This document shows positions 1 through 7,630 of a stretch of DNA of 35,312 bases, in pieces. The notes below the pieces were generated by a model. The model saw nothing but the letters and a program-made list of their open reading frames with translations. It did not search any database and was not told the DNA's origin. How positions within the stretch are numbered: position 1 is the stretch's first letter; every line of letters starts with the position of its first letter. Source of the stretch: an uncultured Collinsella sp. (GTDB taxonomy: Bacteria; Actinomycetota; Coriobacteriia; Coriobacteriales; Coriobacteriaceae); NCBI GenBank assembly GCA_900758845.1, contig CAAESW010000050.1, positions 1-35,312 of the forward strand. The letters are read 5' to 3'. A program made the translations under genes and the position numbers.

Positions 1-295
1 GATCCGGTTCGACCGGGCCGCGCGGCAAGGAGATATATTGCCAGACCGGAGGGGCGCCGTGGGCGGGAATCGCGCACTCCATATTTTGTTCACAAATGAA
101 TAGGCCCCTCAGTCGCATCACTGAGGTTAAAACTGAAGCATTGGCTTCTGATATTGGCGATGACCAGCTGTTTTATGAGTATTGAGACATCGGTCATCTC
201 TGGAGCGCTACTTTACTCCAAAGGCATCAGCCATTTGTTTCCCATCGGTAAAAGGCAGGTTTTGTTCGCCAAGCGTTCTTATATATAGACAGATA
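1..295. other. Left-edge stretch with no supported gene
   Basis: I see no convincing gene here. A 29-codon frame from 96 to 185 on the plus strand and a short open stretch on the minus strand around 200-290 have no recognisable family. There is a 7-bp hairpin at 107-126 (CCTCAGT/ACTGAGG) without a T-run on either side. The stretch is less GC-rich than its neighbours and may be decayed accessory DNA next to the tRNA-Lys repeats. Confidence 0.4.
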
Positions 296-383
296 CGGGT
301 TCGAACCCATGAAAGGGCGACAAAAAAGACGGCCAACCGAAGTTGACCGTCTCGGCAATCTTTGGGTGGGCCGTCAGGGGTTC
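296..383 (-). repeat. Truncated copy of tRNA-Lys 3' end with its own terminator
   Basis: Positions 365-383 repeat the last 19 nt of the intact tRNA-Lys (541-559), from the CCA side through the acceptor strand into the T-loop, then diverge abruptly. As in the intact locus, the copy is followed (minus strand) by a TTCG-loop terminator (351-322) and by a T-arm-like palindrome GGGTTCGAACCC near 298-309. The layout therefore matches the intact tRNA's 3' flank at 470-559. No anticodon arm is present, so this is not a functional tRNA. Confidence 0.75.
322..351 (-). terminator. Rho-independent terminator after the truncated tRNA-Lys copy
   Basis: Read on the minus strand, a 10-bp stem (GACGGTCAAC with GTTGGCCGTC, one G-T wobble) closes a TTCG loop and is followed by six T residues at 327-322. 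Confidence 0.8.
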
Positions 384-494
384 AGCCTGCTTCGCAGGCG
401 GCCGCTGCGGCGCTTTCTCGCCTTGCGCGCTGCGCTGGCAAACGCTCACGCGTTTACTCAGCTCCGCGCCCCGACGGGTTTGAACCCATGTCGC
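384..494. repeat. GC-rich palindromic module between tRNA-Lys end copies
   Basis: About 110 bp of GC-rich sequence separates the truncated tRNA-Lys 3' end from the terminator of the intact gene. It contains a hairpin GCCTG-CTTCG-CAGGC (385-399), a palindrome around AAACGCTCACGCGTTT (440-455) and ends in a T-arm-like GACGGGTTTGAACCC (473-487). The second half clearly resembles 9309-9365 near the tRNA-Gly gene, so this is a dispersed module and not unique sequence. Function unknown. Confidence 0.6.
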
Positions 495-500
495 GGCAAC

Positions 501-529
501 AAAAAAGCGACCAACCGGAGTCGATCGCT
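501..529 (-). terminator. tRNA-Lys terminator
   Basis: On the minus strand a 10-bp stem (AGCGATCGAC with GTTGGTCGCT, two G-T wobbles) with loop TCCG is followed by six T residues (506-501). It lies 10 nt past the tRNA-Lys CCA end and should end its transcript. Confidence 0.85.
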
Positions 530-539
530 TTCTTTTCTA

Positions 540-615
540 TGGTGGGCCGTCAGGGGTTCGAACCCTGGACCTTGGGATTAAAAGTCCCCTGCTCTGCCAG
601 CTGAGCTAACGGCCC
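540..615 (-). tRNA. tRNA-Lys (anticodon TTT)
   Basis: The minus strand folds as a complete cloverleaf: 7-bp acceptor GGGCCGT/ACGGCCC, D-arm with AGCTCAG...GAGC, anticodon loop CTTTTAA with anticodon TTT, and a T-arm with GGTTCGAACC. Discriminator A is at 543 and the CCA end is encoded (542-540). It decodes AAA and AAG lysine codons. A sigma70-like promoter lies just upstream (625-653) and a terminator just downstream (529-501), so it is probably a single-gene transcript. Confidence 0.97.
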
Positions 616-624
616 GCGGGTGGC

Positions 625-653
625 ATTGTACCACGGTCTGGGACTATTCCCAA
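625..653 (-). promoter_or_regulatory. Promoter of tRNA-Lys
   Basis: On the minus strand TTGGGA (653-648) and TACAAT (630-625) are separated by 17 bp, with the -10 ending 9 bp before the tRNA 5' end. The -35 hexamer overlaps the last codons and stop of the aminopeptidase gene. Confidence 0.7.
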
Positions 654-1924
654 CTCCATTGGCCGTTCTGGAAAATCACAACTTCACGTCCATCAGGCGT
701 AATGCCCGTAATATCGATGTCGTCCGTGCCGATCATAAAATCGACGTGCGTGCTCGAGACGTTAACGCCATGCTCCAGGAGCTCCTCCTTGGACATGTCA
801 TACCCACCCTCGATGCATTCGGGGAAACCGACACCTAGCGCGAGATGGCAGCTAGCGTTCTCGTCATAGAGCGTATCGTAGAACAGAACACCACTTTCGC
901 GGATCGGCGTGTTCTTGGAAATGAGCGCGACCTCTCCCAGGTGAGCAGCGCCCTCGTCAGTATCGATGATACTTGCGAGCGTTGCCTTGCCCACGCGGGC
1001 GTCGTAGTCCACCACGCGGCCGCCCTCGAACTTAATCCAAAAATCTTCGACCTTATTGCCGTGATGGATGAGCGGCATGGCCGAGTACACGATACCGTCG
1101 GCGCGCATGCGATCGGGCGAAGTGAAGACTTCCTCGGTGGGAATGTTGGGGAAGAAGGGGTGCCCATCGGGCGTCTTGCCCTTGCCGCCGGCCCACTCGT
1201 GACCTTTCGTCATGCCAATCGTCAGATCGGTTCCATTTGCCGCGTTGTAATGCAGGTAGTCGAAACGATTGTCGTTCAGGAAACGCAGGTTCTTTTCGAA
1301 TGCGGCGTCATGGAGTTCCCAGTCGCTCTCTGGGTCCTGGCCATCGGCGCGCGCGGTGTGCAGAATCGCATTCCACAGCTTATAGATTGCAACCTCATCG
1401 GCGTCTCCCGGGAACACCTCGTGCGCCCAAGCCACGACCGGAGCGCCGGCGATGCACCACGGATTGATGTTGTAATCCAGTCCACGGCGGAAAACTTTGC
1501 ACTGCGTATTCCTCGCCTTTGATGCCGCGGCCGGCTTGGCTGGATCGATGCCCTTGAGGGCCGCAGGATCCGCACCCTCGATAAAGACAAAGCAGGCACC
1601 ATCCTGGGCCAAGGAATCCAGCTGCATGCGCTTCCACTCGGGCGTCTGCTCAAAATAGCTTTTCTCGACATGCTCGTACGTGAGCCTCGTCACGGCATCA
1701 TCGGCCCAAATGACCGTCACGTGGCCGGCGCCGGCAGCATAGGCCTCCGCGACCACCACGCGCGCAAACGGCGCGCACTCGACCGGAGACTGAACGACGA
1801 CCTCCTGGCCGGGCTTGACGTTTACGCCCTTGCGGACGACCAGACGCGCGTAGTTTTTAATCTTGGGCTCCAGGGCCTTCATGCCCTCCAGAGCCTCTTC
1901 GACCGTCAGGGCAGCTCGAATCAT
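644..1924 (-). CDS. M29-family (thermophilic-type) aminopeptidase
   Basis: This cytosolic metallo-aminopeptidase should remove N-terminal residues from peptides, like AmpS/AmpT/PepS proteins of family M29. The product has 426 residues, close to the usual 400-415. Two-metal ligands expected for the family are visible: Glu265 in PTEEVFTSP, Glu331 in AHLGE, His360 in SCHLALG, and His393/Asp395 in STHVDFMIG. I chose the ATG at 1924 because GGAG sits 6 nt upstream; the ATG 12 nt earlier at 1936 has no ribosome-binding site. The gene stands alone, between the terminator at 1953-1983 and the tRNA-Lys promoter, which overlaps its 3' end. Family assignment is strong; substrate preference cannot be read from the sequence. 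Confidence 0.93.
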   Translation of the reverse strand: MIRAALTVEEALEGMKALEPKIKNYARLVVRKGVNVKPGQEVVVQSPVECAPFARVVVAEAYAAGAGHVTVIWADDAVTRLTYEHVEKSYFEQTPEWKRMQLDSLAQDGACFVFIEGADPAALKGIDPAKPAAASKARNTQCKVFRRGLDYNINPWCIAGAPVVAWAHEVFPGDADEVAIYKLWNAILHTARADGQDPESDWELHDAAFEKNLRFLNDNRFDYLHYNAANGTDLTIGMTKGHEWAGGKGKTPDGHPFFPNIPTEEVFTSPDRMRADGIVYSAMPLIHHGNKVEDFWIKFEGGRVVDYDARVGKATLASIIDTDEGAAHLGEVALISKNTPIRESGVLFYDTLYDENASCHLALGVGFPECIEGGYDMSKEELLEHGVNVSSTHVDFMIGTDDIDITGITPDGREVVIFQNGQWSWE

Positions 1925-1952
1925 GTGCCACTCCATCTATCTATAGAACAGT

Positions 1953-1983
1953 AAAAAGGCGCGCCGCAAAAACGACGCGCCTT
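1953..1983 (-). terminator. Terminator of the purC-membrane protein operon
   Basis: On the minus strand, an 8-bp stem AAGGCGCG/CGCGCCTT encloses a 12-nt loop and runs into TTTTT (1957-1953). It lies 31 nt past the stop of the 191-residue membrane protein gene. Confidence 0.75.
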
Positions 1984-2013
1984 ATATCTTAGCGATAAGT
2001 ATGTATGCAAACG

Positions 2014-2589
2014 CTACTTCTTCTTGGAGTCCTTCTTGTCCTCCTCGGCAGCCGCGCGCTCAATAAGAGCGTTGAGCTTGTTCTCGGACATGCCCTCGGC
2101 CTGCGCGCGGTACATGTTGCGCAAGGGACGAATACGAGCGAAGTCATAGATAAAGTCGCCCAAAATGATGACGTAGGACAAAACAATGCCGACCATCTGG
2201 ACAGGGCTGGACACCATGCCAGCGGGAGCGAAGTACAGCGAGGCCCAAATTGCCACGACGAGCACCATGCCAATGGCGAGCACAATCCACCAGATGCGAC
2301 GGCGCTTGGTGTAGTCCTCGTCCTGCTTGAGGAGGATATTCGACACCGTATAGATGCGGTCCTCCTTGGCGCGCTGCTTAGCCTTGCGGGCGCGCTTCTC
2401 CTCTTTAGAGAGGCCCTCGAGGTTCTCGCCCTTCTCGAGCTCTTTGCGGCGTGCCTTAGACGAAGCCGGCACGACGCGAACGGAGCTCGCTGCTTGGCGG
2501 GCGGGCTTAGCAGATGCGGCAGACTTGCGCGCAACCCCGGTAACTTCGTGGGATTGCGTGCGCTTGTTCGTGGCGCTACGGGTACTCAC
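2014..2589 (-). CDS. Small two-helix membrane protein, coupled to purC
   Basis: A 191-residue protein of unknown function. The first 80 residues are very basic and rich in Ala/Ser/Lys/Arg (probably disordered, cytoplasmic). Two hydrophobic helices follow at about 98-118 and 127-148, and the tail is charged and ends in a lysine cluster. The GTG start directly abuts the purC stop, and AAGGAG lies 8 nt upstream within the purC end, so translation is probably coupled. The strong terminator at 1953-1983 closes the two-gene unit. The architecture recalls short hypothetical proteins of Coriobacteria, but I recognise no domain. Nothing in the sequence ties it to purine synthesis beyond position. Confidence 0.8.
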   Translation of the reverse strand: MSTRSATNKRTQSHEVTGVARKSAASAKPARQAASSVRVVPASSKARRKELEKGENLEGLSKEEKRARKAKQRAKEDRIYTVSNILLKQDEDYTKRRRIWWIVLAIGMVLVVAIWASLYFAPAGMVSSPVQMVGIVLSYVIILGDFIYDFARIRPLRNMYRAQAEGMSENKLNALIERAAAEEDKKDSKKK

Positions 2590-3477
2590 TTATGCGTTCT
2601 CCTTCATGCTTGTGAACTGGGAGCCCGTGATGATCTGGAAGGCCTCGCGATAGCGCTCGGACGTGCCATCGATGACCTCGGCGGGCAGGTGCGGGGTCTC
2701 CCCCGTCATATCCCAGTTGGCCTTGAGCCAATTGCGGACGAATTGCTTGTCGTAGCTAGGCTGGATCTTGCCCTCCTCGTAGCTGGCAGCAGGCCAGAAA
2801 CGGCTGGAGTCGGGCGTGAGGCACTCGTCGATCAGCGTGACCTTGCCATCAATAACACCAAACTCGAACTTGGTGTCGGCAATGATGATGCCACGGGTCG
2901 CGGCGTACTCGGCGGCAGCCTTGTAGATCTTGAGGGAAAGGTCGCGAATCTGCGTGGCGATGTCCTCGCCCACGATCTCGCAGCAACGCTCGAACGAGAT
3001 GTTCTCGTCGTGGTCACCGATCTCGGCCTTCGTGGACGGCGTGAACAGCGGCTCAGGAAGCTTGGAAGCCTCGGTCAGGCCCTCAGGCAGCTGGATGCCG
3101 CAGACGGTGCCGTTCTCGTCGTAGGTCTTCTTGCCCGAACCGGTCAGATAGCCGCGGACGATGCACTCGATAGGAATCGTCTGGGCCTTCTTAACCAGCA
3201 TGGCGCGGCCAGCGAGGTAGTCACGATACTCAGCAAACTCCTCGGGGAAATCCGCCGGGTCGATGGAAACGAGATGGTTGGGGACGATGTCGGCAAACTT
3301 ATCGAACCAGAATGCCGAGATGCGATTGAGTACCTCTCCCTTAAACGGAATCTCGTCGGGAAGAATGAAGTCGAACGCAGAAATGCGGTCGGTGGCGACC
3401 ATCAGCAGGTTTTCACCGGCATCGTAAATATCACGAACCTTGCCACGGGAATCCGGACGACGCTCCATCGTTGTCAC
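2590..3477 (-). CDS. purC: Phosphoribosylaminoimidazole-succinocarboxamide (SAICAR) synthase
   Basis: PurC joins CAIR and aspartate with ATP hydrolysis to make SAICAR in de novo purine synthesis. The 295-residue length fits the longer bacterial type. Visible family blocks are SRGKVRDIYD near the N-terminus, the DEIPFKGEVLNRIS block, VRGYLTGSG, the ADTKFEFG block and DECLTPDSSRFW in the second half. I set the start at the GTG at 3477, eight bases after AAGGAG; the GTG at 3486 would overlap that ribosome-binding site. purB, acting on the product of this enzyme and later in the pathway, lies 4 kb away on the same strand but in a separate unit. Confidence 0.96.
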   Translation of the reverse strand: MTTMERRPDSRGKVRDIYDAGENLLMVATDRISAFDFILPDEIPFKGEVLNRISAFWFDKFADIVPNHLVSIDPADFPEEFAEYRDYLAGRAMLVKKAQTIPIECIVRGYLTGSGKKTYDENGTVCGIQLPEGLTEASKLPEPLFTPSTKAEIGDHDENISFERCCEIVGEDIATQIRDLSLKIYKAAAEYAATRGIIIADTKFEFGVIDGKVTLIDECLTPDSSRFWPAASYEEGKIQPSYDKQFVRNWLKANWDMTGETPHLPAEVIDGTSERYREAFQIITGSQFTSMKENA

Positions 3478-3508
3478 GTGAGTCACTCCTTACCTAAATA
3501 CGACAGAA

Positions 3509-3528
3509 ATGCGGGTTCTTTCCCGCAT
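3509..3528 (-). terminator. Hairpin between histidine kinase gene and purC
   Basis: A 7-bp stem ATGCGGG/CCCGCAT with a 6-nt loop lies about 60 nt past the kinase stop. On the minus strand only a short TTTCTG tract follows, so it is a weak candidate terminator. Confidence 0.45.
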
Positions 3529-3586
3529 GTTTTCGCAAACTCGGAGCGGCAGGGACGCGGCCCCTCCTTCACCGAATAGCGAAAAG

Positions 3587-5152
3587 CTAGTGCTCCATTG
3601 TAGTAGATGCCGCGTCTGCCGTGTGCTCGCGGGGCAGATGAATTGTAAAAGTCGTACCCTTTCCAAGCTCCGACTCCACGGATATGTAGCCATGGTGACG
3701 CTCGACGATCTGCTTGGTCACGGCGAGGCCAACGCCCAGGCCGCCAGCTTCGCGGGCGCGGCTGGCATCGGCGCGCCAAAATCGTCCGAAGATACGCGAC
3801 AGATCGTCCTTGGCAATACCGATACCGGTATCAGAAACGGCAATGCTGACGTGCTTGCGGTCACTGAGCACCGACACCACGACCCAACCGCCCTCGGGGG
3901 TGTAGCGCATGGCGTTGCTCATGAGGTTGATAACACATTGCGTGATCATGTCGGGATCGGCCTCGACGACATCGTCGTGACCCTGGGTCTCGTCCGCAAA
4001 ACGCAGGCGCAGATCGCGGTCGACAAACAGGCGCTCCTGGGCATTGACGATGGAACGCACGAAAGGAACCATGTCCACCGGCTCAAGGTTGAGCGGAGCC
4101 GCGCTGTTTTCCATGCGCGACAGGTCGAGCATCTGCTGCACCAGACGAGCCAAGCGACGCGTCTCGGAAGCAACGGTCTCCAAATGCTCATCGTCGGTGG
4201 GATACACGCCATCCTGCATGGCCTCGACCGTTGCGAGCATGGCCATAAGCGGCGTGCGAAGCTCGTGTGCAACGTCTGAGGTCAGGCGCTTCTCGTGTTT
4301 CATATCCTTCTCGAGCGAAGTGGCCATCTCATCGAAGGTCTCACCCAGCTGATCGATCTCGTCATCACCGCGCAGTCCCGTGCGAGCCGACAGGTCGCCG
4401 TCACGGATTTGCTTTGCGGTACTGGTGATGCGATGAATCGGCTTGGTGAGCATGCGCGACACGAGCGATCCGATAACGACCGAAATGCAGATTGCAACAA
4501 CCGCGGCGAGGGCCATGGCGTTAAAGGTCTTCTCCCTAAACGCAGAGTCCGCCTTGGTGAGCAGAGCGTCGGAGCCGATGGCCCACAGCTTTACCTGACC
4601 GACATGCTCGCCGGAAGACGTTACAATCTCGACGTCAGCAACGCTATCGGAGTCGGTTGGAGCAGACGAAACCGGGCTATGCGATGCCCTCTTGCCGCTC
4701 GTGTCGTCGGTCGTAGCCTGGTTTTCGCGTACATCGGCGGTGGCGCTTGCCGAGGGCCAGGAATCGTCATAAACGATCACGCCCTTTTTATTGACGACCT
4801 GCATGCCCAGATCGTCGGAAACCAAACTCGACGTTGCGACCGTGCGCAGTTCTCCCGCGGTCCAAGAGCCGTTTTCCTCATATGAGGTTGCCAACTTCTC
4901 GGCAGCGGAATTTGCGATTTCGACGATATTGGAGCGTGTGTAATCCGAAAAGACCGTGCCCCACACAACAGAGACAACGCCCACCAGCACCAATACCGTC
5001 ATGAGCGATGTCAGAGCAAAAGCAAGTGCCATGCGCGAGGGATAGCTCATCGTTGGCCGTGAATCGGAACGAGGCGTGTTCCAACTAGCCTTGGAACCCG
5101 CCTCGCTCTCCTGCTTGTGCTTTTGTCCGATTTCAAAGCGCGCAGGTGTCAT
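3587..5152 (-). CDS. Membrane sensor histidine kinase (HAMP, HisKA, HATPase)
   Basis: This sensor kinase should autophosphorylate on a histidine and pass phosphate to the response regulator encoded 11 nt upstream. Order along 521 residues: a long polar N-terminal tail; TM1 at about 41-68; an extracytoplasmic region of about 145 residues with a Ser/Asp-rich insert (130-172); TM2 at about 212-234; HAMP; the H-box DVAHELRTPL with His296; then N-box (NLMSNAMRYTP), G1 (DTGIGI) and G2 (GGLGVGLA) boxes of the ATPase domain. All catalytic motifs are intact. The ATG at 5152 has AGGGA upstream. The polar first 35 residues are unusual; the internal ATG at codon 35 (MSYPSRM) is an alternative start. Signal sensed is unknown. 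Confidence 0.92.
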   Translation of the reverse strand: MTPARFEIGQKHKQESEAGSKASWNTPRSDSRPTMSYPSRMALAFALTSLMTVLVLVGVVSVVWGTVFSDYTRSNIVEIANSAAEKLATSYEENGSWTAGELRTVATSSLVSDDLGMQVVNKKGVIVYDDSWPSASATADVRENQATTDDTSGKRASHSPVSSAPTDSDSVADVEIVTSSGEHVGQVKLWAIGSDALLTKADSAFREKTFNAMALAAVVAICISVVIGSLVSRMLTKPIHRITSTAKQIRDGDLSARTGLRGDDEIDQLGETFDEMATSLEKDMKHEKRLTSDVAHELRTPLMAMLATVEAMQDGVYPTDDEHLETVASETRRLARLVQQMLDLSRMENSAAPLNLEPVDMVPFVRSIVNAQERLFVDRDLRLRFADETQGHDDVVEADPDMITQCVINLMSNAMRYTPEGGWVVVSVLSDRKHVSIAVSDTGIGIAKDDLSRIFGRFWRADASRAREAGGLGVGLAVTKQIVERHHGYISVESELGKGTTFTIHLPREHTADAASTTMEH

Positions 5153-5163
5153 ATGTGATTTCC

Positions 5164-5886
5164 CTATTTCTCGTCCGACTTATCGGTCTTGGCCGGAGCC
5201 TCGAAGCGATAGCCGACACCATGGACGGTGTAGAGCCACTTGGGCTTCTTGGGATCATCGCCCAGCTTGGCGCGAAGATTCTTCACGTGGCTATCGATGG
5301 TGCGCTCATAGCCCTCAAAGTCATACCCGAGCACTTTCTCGACCAGCTCCATGCGGTTATACACACGGCCGGGATGGCGGGCAAGCGTGGTGAGCAGCTT
5401 GAACTCGGAAGCCGTCAGGTCGACTTCCTTGCCCTCGACCAAGATCTTGTGGCCCGAGATATCGATGACCAGATCGCCGAAGTCGAGTACCTCGACGGCG
5501 GGCTCGTCGGCCTGATGGGCACGGCGGAACAGAGCGCGAACGCGGGCGACGAGCTCGCGCGGCGAGAACGGCTTAATCAGATAGTCGTCGGCGCCGAGCT
5601 CAAGACCGATAATACGGTCCTCGATCTCACCCTTGGCAGTCAGCATGATGATGGGAACATCCGAGGTATCGCGAATGGTGCGGCAAACGCGCTCGCCGGG
5701 GATCTTGGGGAGCATAAGGTCGAGCACGACCAGGTCGAACTGATGCTTCTCGAACTCCTCGATCGCGGACTGGCCGTCGCCGACGCCCACAACCCAGTAG
5801 CCTTCGCGCTCGAGATAGGCAGCGACGGCGTCACGGATTGCCTTCTCATCCTCGACCAGCAGAATCTTTTTTGCATCTGAAGCCAT
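5164..5886 (-). CDS. OmpR/PhoB-family response regulator
   Basis: A 240-residue two-component transcription factor. The N-terminal receiver has acidic pair Glu12/Asp13, phosphoacceptor Asp56 in VVLDLMLP and the conserved Lys in MLTAKGE; the C-terminal winged helix has VDLTASEFKLLTTLARHPG and the ERTIDSHVKNLRAKLGDD recognition region. I start it at the ATG at 5886, preceded by a G-rich Shine-Dalgarno (AGGGGGG); the TTG at 5907 lies upstream of that site. It precedes the histidine kinase by 11 nt in the same operon, so the two form a cognate pair. Target genes are not identifiable from the sequence. Confidence 0.95.
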   Translation of the reverse strand: MASDAKKILLVEDEKAIRDAVAAYLEREGYWVVGVGDGQSAIEEFEKHQFDLVVLDLMLPKIPGERVCRTIRDTSDVPIIMLTAKGEIEDRIIGLELGADDYLIKPFSPRELVARVRALFRRAHQADEPAVEVLDFGDLVIDISGHKILVEGKEVDLTASEFKLLTTLARHPGRVYNRMELVEKVLGYDFEGYERTIDSHVKNLRAKLGDDPKKPKWLYTVHGVGYRFEAPAKTDKSDEK

Positions 5887-5941
5887 AACACGGCCCCCCT
5901 GTCTCAATTAGCTAAGAACAAGCCCATTTTAACGCACCTGA

Positions 5942-5980
5942 GCCCGCCGGATGCCGCTATGACGCGGCAGCTCGGCGGGC
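5942..5980 (-). terminator. Strong two-part hairpin between lipoprotein gene and response regulator
   Basis: Stems GCCCGCCG (5942-5949) with CGGCGGGC (5973-5980) and TGCCGC (5952-5957) with GCGGCA (5964-5969) form a stable, nearly continuous hairpin. On the minus strand no clear T-run follows (TCAGGTGCGTTAAAAT). It may end the lipoprotein transcript or be a leader structure of the two-component operon. Confidence 0.5.
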
Positions 5981-6039
5981 GGTACTCACAATTACAACGC
6001 GTTTATTCCCCTGTTGGCGCCTTTTTAACCCCTCTAAGC

Positions 6040-7251
6040 TTAAAGAGAGAATAGGCGTGCAGTGACCGTCTCGGGTATACCCTGGCTGTTGCGTACCGTG
6101 GCGTACGTAAGAAATGAGTCCGACTTTCCCGCCGTAGCTGGATAATCGCCATACTCTAAAGCGCGGTCGGGCGACAGCAGCGAGCCATAGGTCTTGGCAG
6201 AGGTGTCGATCAGGAAATGCGACGCCTGTACCTTAACAAGGTATTTATTCTTCTTGCCAGCCGCACATGCGAGCGGCTCGCGGGACAGGAAGAGATACGG
6301 CCCTCCCTCATTACCGATATACGTGCCCATGTTGCCCAGGCTGCCCACGCCACTATAGGTCGCCTCGATAGAAAACACGAAGGTATCGCCCATGTATACG
6401 GCCTCGAAAGGCGAGACTGACGAGGGAAGAACTAGCTGGGCACGTTTGGTGTTGTTGCCGTCGGTCAGATCGATTGCCGTTATGCCGTAGTAGACGCCTT
6501 CGTCGTTGCGGACACGCGGCGAGATGGTCAAAATGCCGTCGCACGCGCGCGGGGCCGATGCAAAGCGGCCCGTCGATTTCCAAATTACCCCGGCCTTGGA
6601 TTCATCAAGCGAGCGACGATAGCAAAACGAATCGCTACTCGTTTTATTGCCGCCTGCCGAAGGCATTTTATACCAGATGACCGATGACCCGAACGCCGTA
6701 AACAGGGGCGGATCATAGTCCTTGCCACCTCGATCGAGCTCAACCACGTCGCCAGAGAGCGAAGCGCCCGACAGATTTTGAGCGTAGAGCTTCCACGATG
6801 AATTGGCAAAGTTCATCTCAACCCACGCGAATACGCCGTCGCCGGCACGGACATCGTAGAATGCATATCCCGTGCCCTCGATAGGATCCTCGATTAATGT
6901 GGTAAGCGAGCCATCACCCAGGTTGAGCACACCGAGTGTGTTGGCGTGCAGCGCCGATGCGGGCGCCATCATCGCCGCGGCGTAATCGCCGTCGCAGTAG
7001 TACAGCAGCGTACCCAGAGGCAGCGTCCACGACGCCGCCGGCTCAAGATCGATGTCGACTGCCTCGTACTCATCCGTAATCGAGATGATCTTGGAATCGT
7101 CCTTGATAACCTGCGGCTCGCCGGCGGCATCATCGCTGGTGCCCGTTTTTTTCGAGCATCCGGCAAGTACCGTGGCAGCGCCCGCGGCAGCCCCACCGAG
7201 TACGAAGCCGCGACGCGATATTCCGTTCTTGATGTGATCGGCGATACCCAT
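6040..7251 (-). CDS. Tat-type lipoprotein, probable beta-propeller, unknown function
   Basis: A 403-residue exported lipoprotein. The N-terminus has a twin-arginine motif SRRGFV (12-17), a short hydrophobic stretch and a lipobox VLAGC with the lipidated Cys32, followed by a Ser/Thr/Asp-rich linker. The mature part shows recurring short beta-strand blocks (for example GDGVFAWVEM, GSSVIWYKM, GDTFVFSIEA), as seen in WD40/PQQ-like propellers, but I do not recognise a named family. Its ATG overlaps the stop of the upstream TSCPD gene as TAATG, so it is translationally coupled. Tat export implies folding, and possibly cofactor loading, before export. It is probably surface-anchored; ligand unknown. 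Confidence 0.85.
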   Translation of the reverse strand: MGIADHIKNGISRRGFVLGGAAAGAATVLAGCSKKTGTSDDAAGEPQVIKDDSKIISITDEYEAVDIDLEPAASWTLPLGTLLYYCDGDYAAAMMAPASALHANTLGVLNLGDGSLTTLIEDPIEGTGYAFYDVRAGDGVFAWVEMNFANSSWKLYAQNLSGASLSGDVVELDRGGKDYDPPLFTAFGSSVIWYKMPSAGGNKTSSDSFCYRRSLDESKAGVIWKSTGRFASAPRACDGILTISPRVRNDEGVYYGITAIDLTDGNNTKRAQLVLPSSVSPFEAVYMGDTFVFSIEATYSGVGSLGNMGTYIGNEGGPYLFLSREPLACAAGKKNKYLVKVQASHFLIDTSAKTYGSLLSPDRALEYGDYPATAGKSDSFLTYATVRNSQGIPETVTARLFSL

Positions 7252-7514
7252 TAGGCGATCTCGGCGCGAGCGGCCTCGATAGCGCGTGTAAGCTGGTCGG
7301 CGCAGGAGGTCTTTTTCATACCGCAGGTATTACCGGCGAGAACCTCGATTACGCGATCGGCAGGAGCGCCCTCGACCAGCTTGGAGATAGCCTTGAGATT
7401 GCCGTCGCAGCCGCCGGTAAATTCAACGCCCATCACCTTGTTGCCGTCATCGGAAAGGTCAAGGTGAATATTGCGAGCACACACGCCCTGAGGCTTGTAA
7501 TCAAACGAAATCAT
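7251..7514 (-). CDS. TSCPD domain protein (TIGR03905-like)
   Basis: An 87-residue cytosolic protein resembling the TSCPD/TIGR03905 family, a small domain also found at the end of some ribonucleotide reductases. Four cysteines are visible: Cys12 (GVCARN), Cys36 (GGCDGN), Cys64 (NTCGMKKTSC) and Cys71, in the TSC-D pattern typical of the family, which may bind metal. The G-rich AGGGG lies upstream of the ATG at 7514. The stop overlaps the start of the lipoprotein gene by one base. The biochemical role of the stand-alone protein is not known to me. Confidence 0.85.
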   Translation of the reverse strand: MISFDYKPQGVCARNIHLDLSDDGNKVMGVEFTGGCDGNLKAISKLVEGAPADRVIEVLAGNTCGMKKTSCADQLTRAIEAARAEIA

Positions 7515-7578
7515 GCGATCCCCTCTCAGAATGTTATTCGAGACGACTATTATCCCCGTCTTTCCCTAAATGCAACGA

Positions 7579-7616
7579 GGCGCTTTGCCGGCAACACACA
7601 TTACCAGCAAAGCGCC
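7579..7616 (-). terminator. Hairpin after purB
   Basis: A 10-bp perfect inverted repeat GGCGCTTTGC (7579-7588) and GCAAAGCGCC (7607-7616) with an 18-nt loop begins 14 nt past the purB stop. The minus-strand T-tract is poor (CTCGTTGCATTT), so termination efficiency is uncertain. Confidence 0.55.
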
Positions 7617-7630
7617 CTAAAAAGCTAACG

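Noticed and set aside
107..126. CCTCAGT/ACTGAGG hairpin as a terminator
   Set aside because: No T-run on either strand and no gene ending there.
96..185. 29-codon plus-strand frame
   Set aside because: No Shine-Dalgarno and no recognisable family; too short to support.
309..604. Plus-strand frames across the tRNA-Lys region
   Set aside because: They run through a tRNA gene, terminators and repeats; the peptides are translated non-coding sequence.
2005..3579. 524-codon plus-strand frame opposite purC and the membrane protein
   Set aside because: purC motifs on the minus strand are clear; the opposite frame is a codon-bias artefact.
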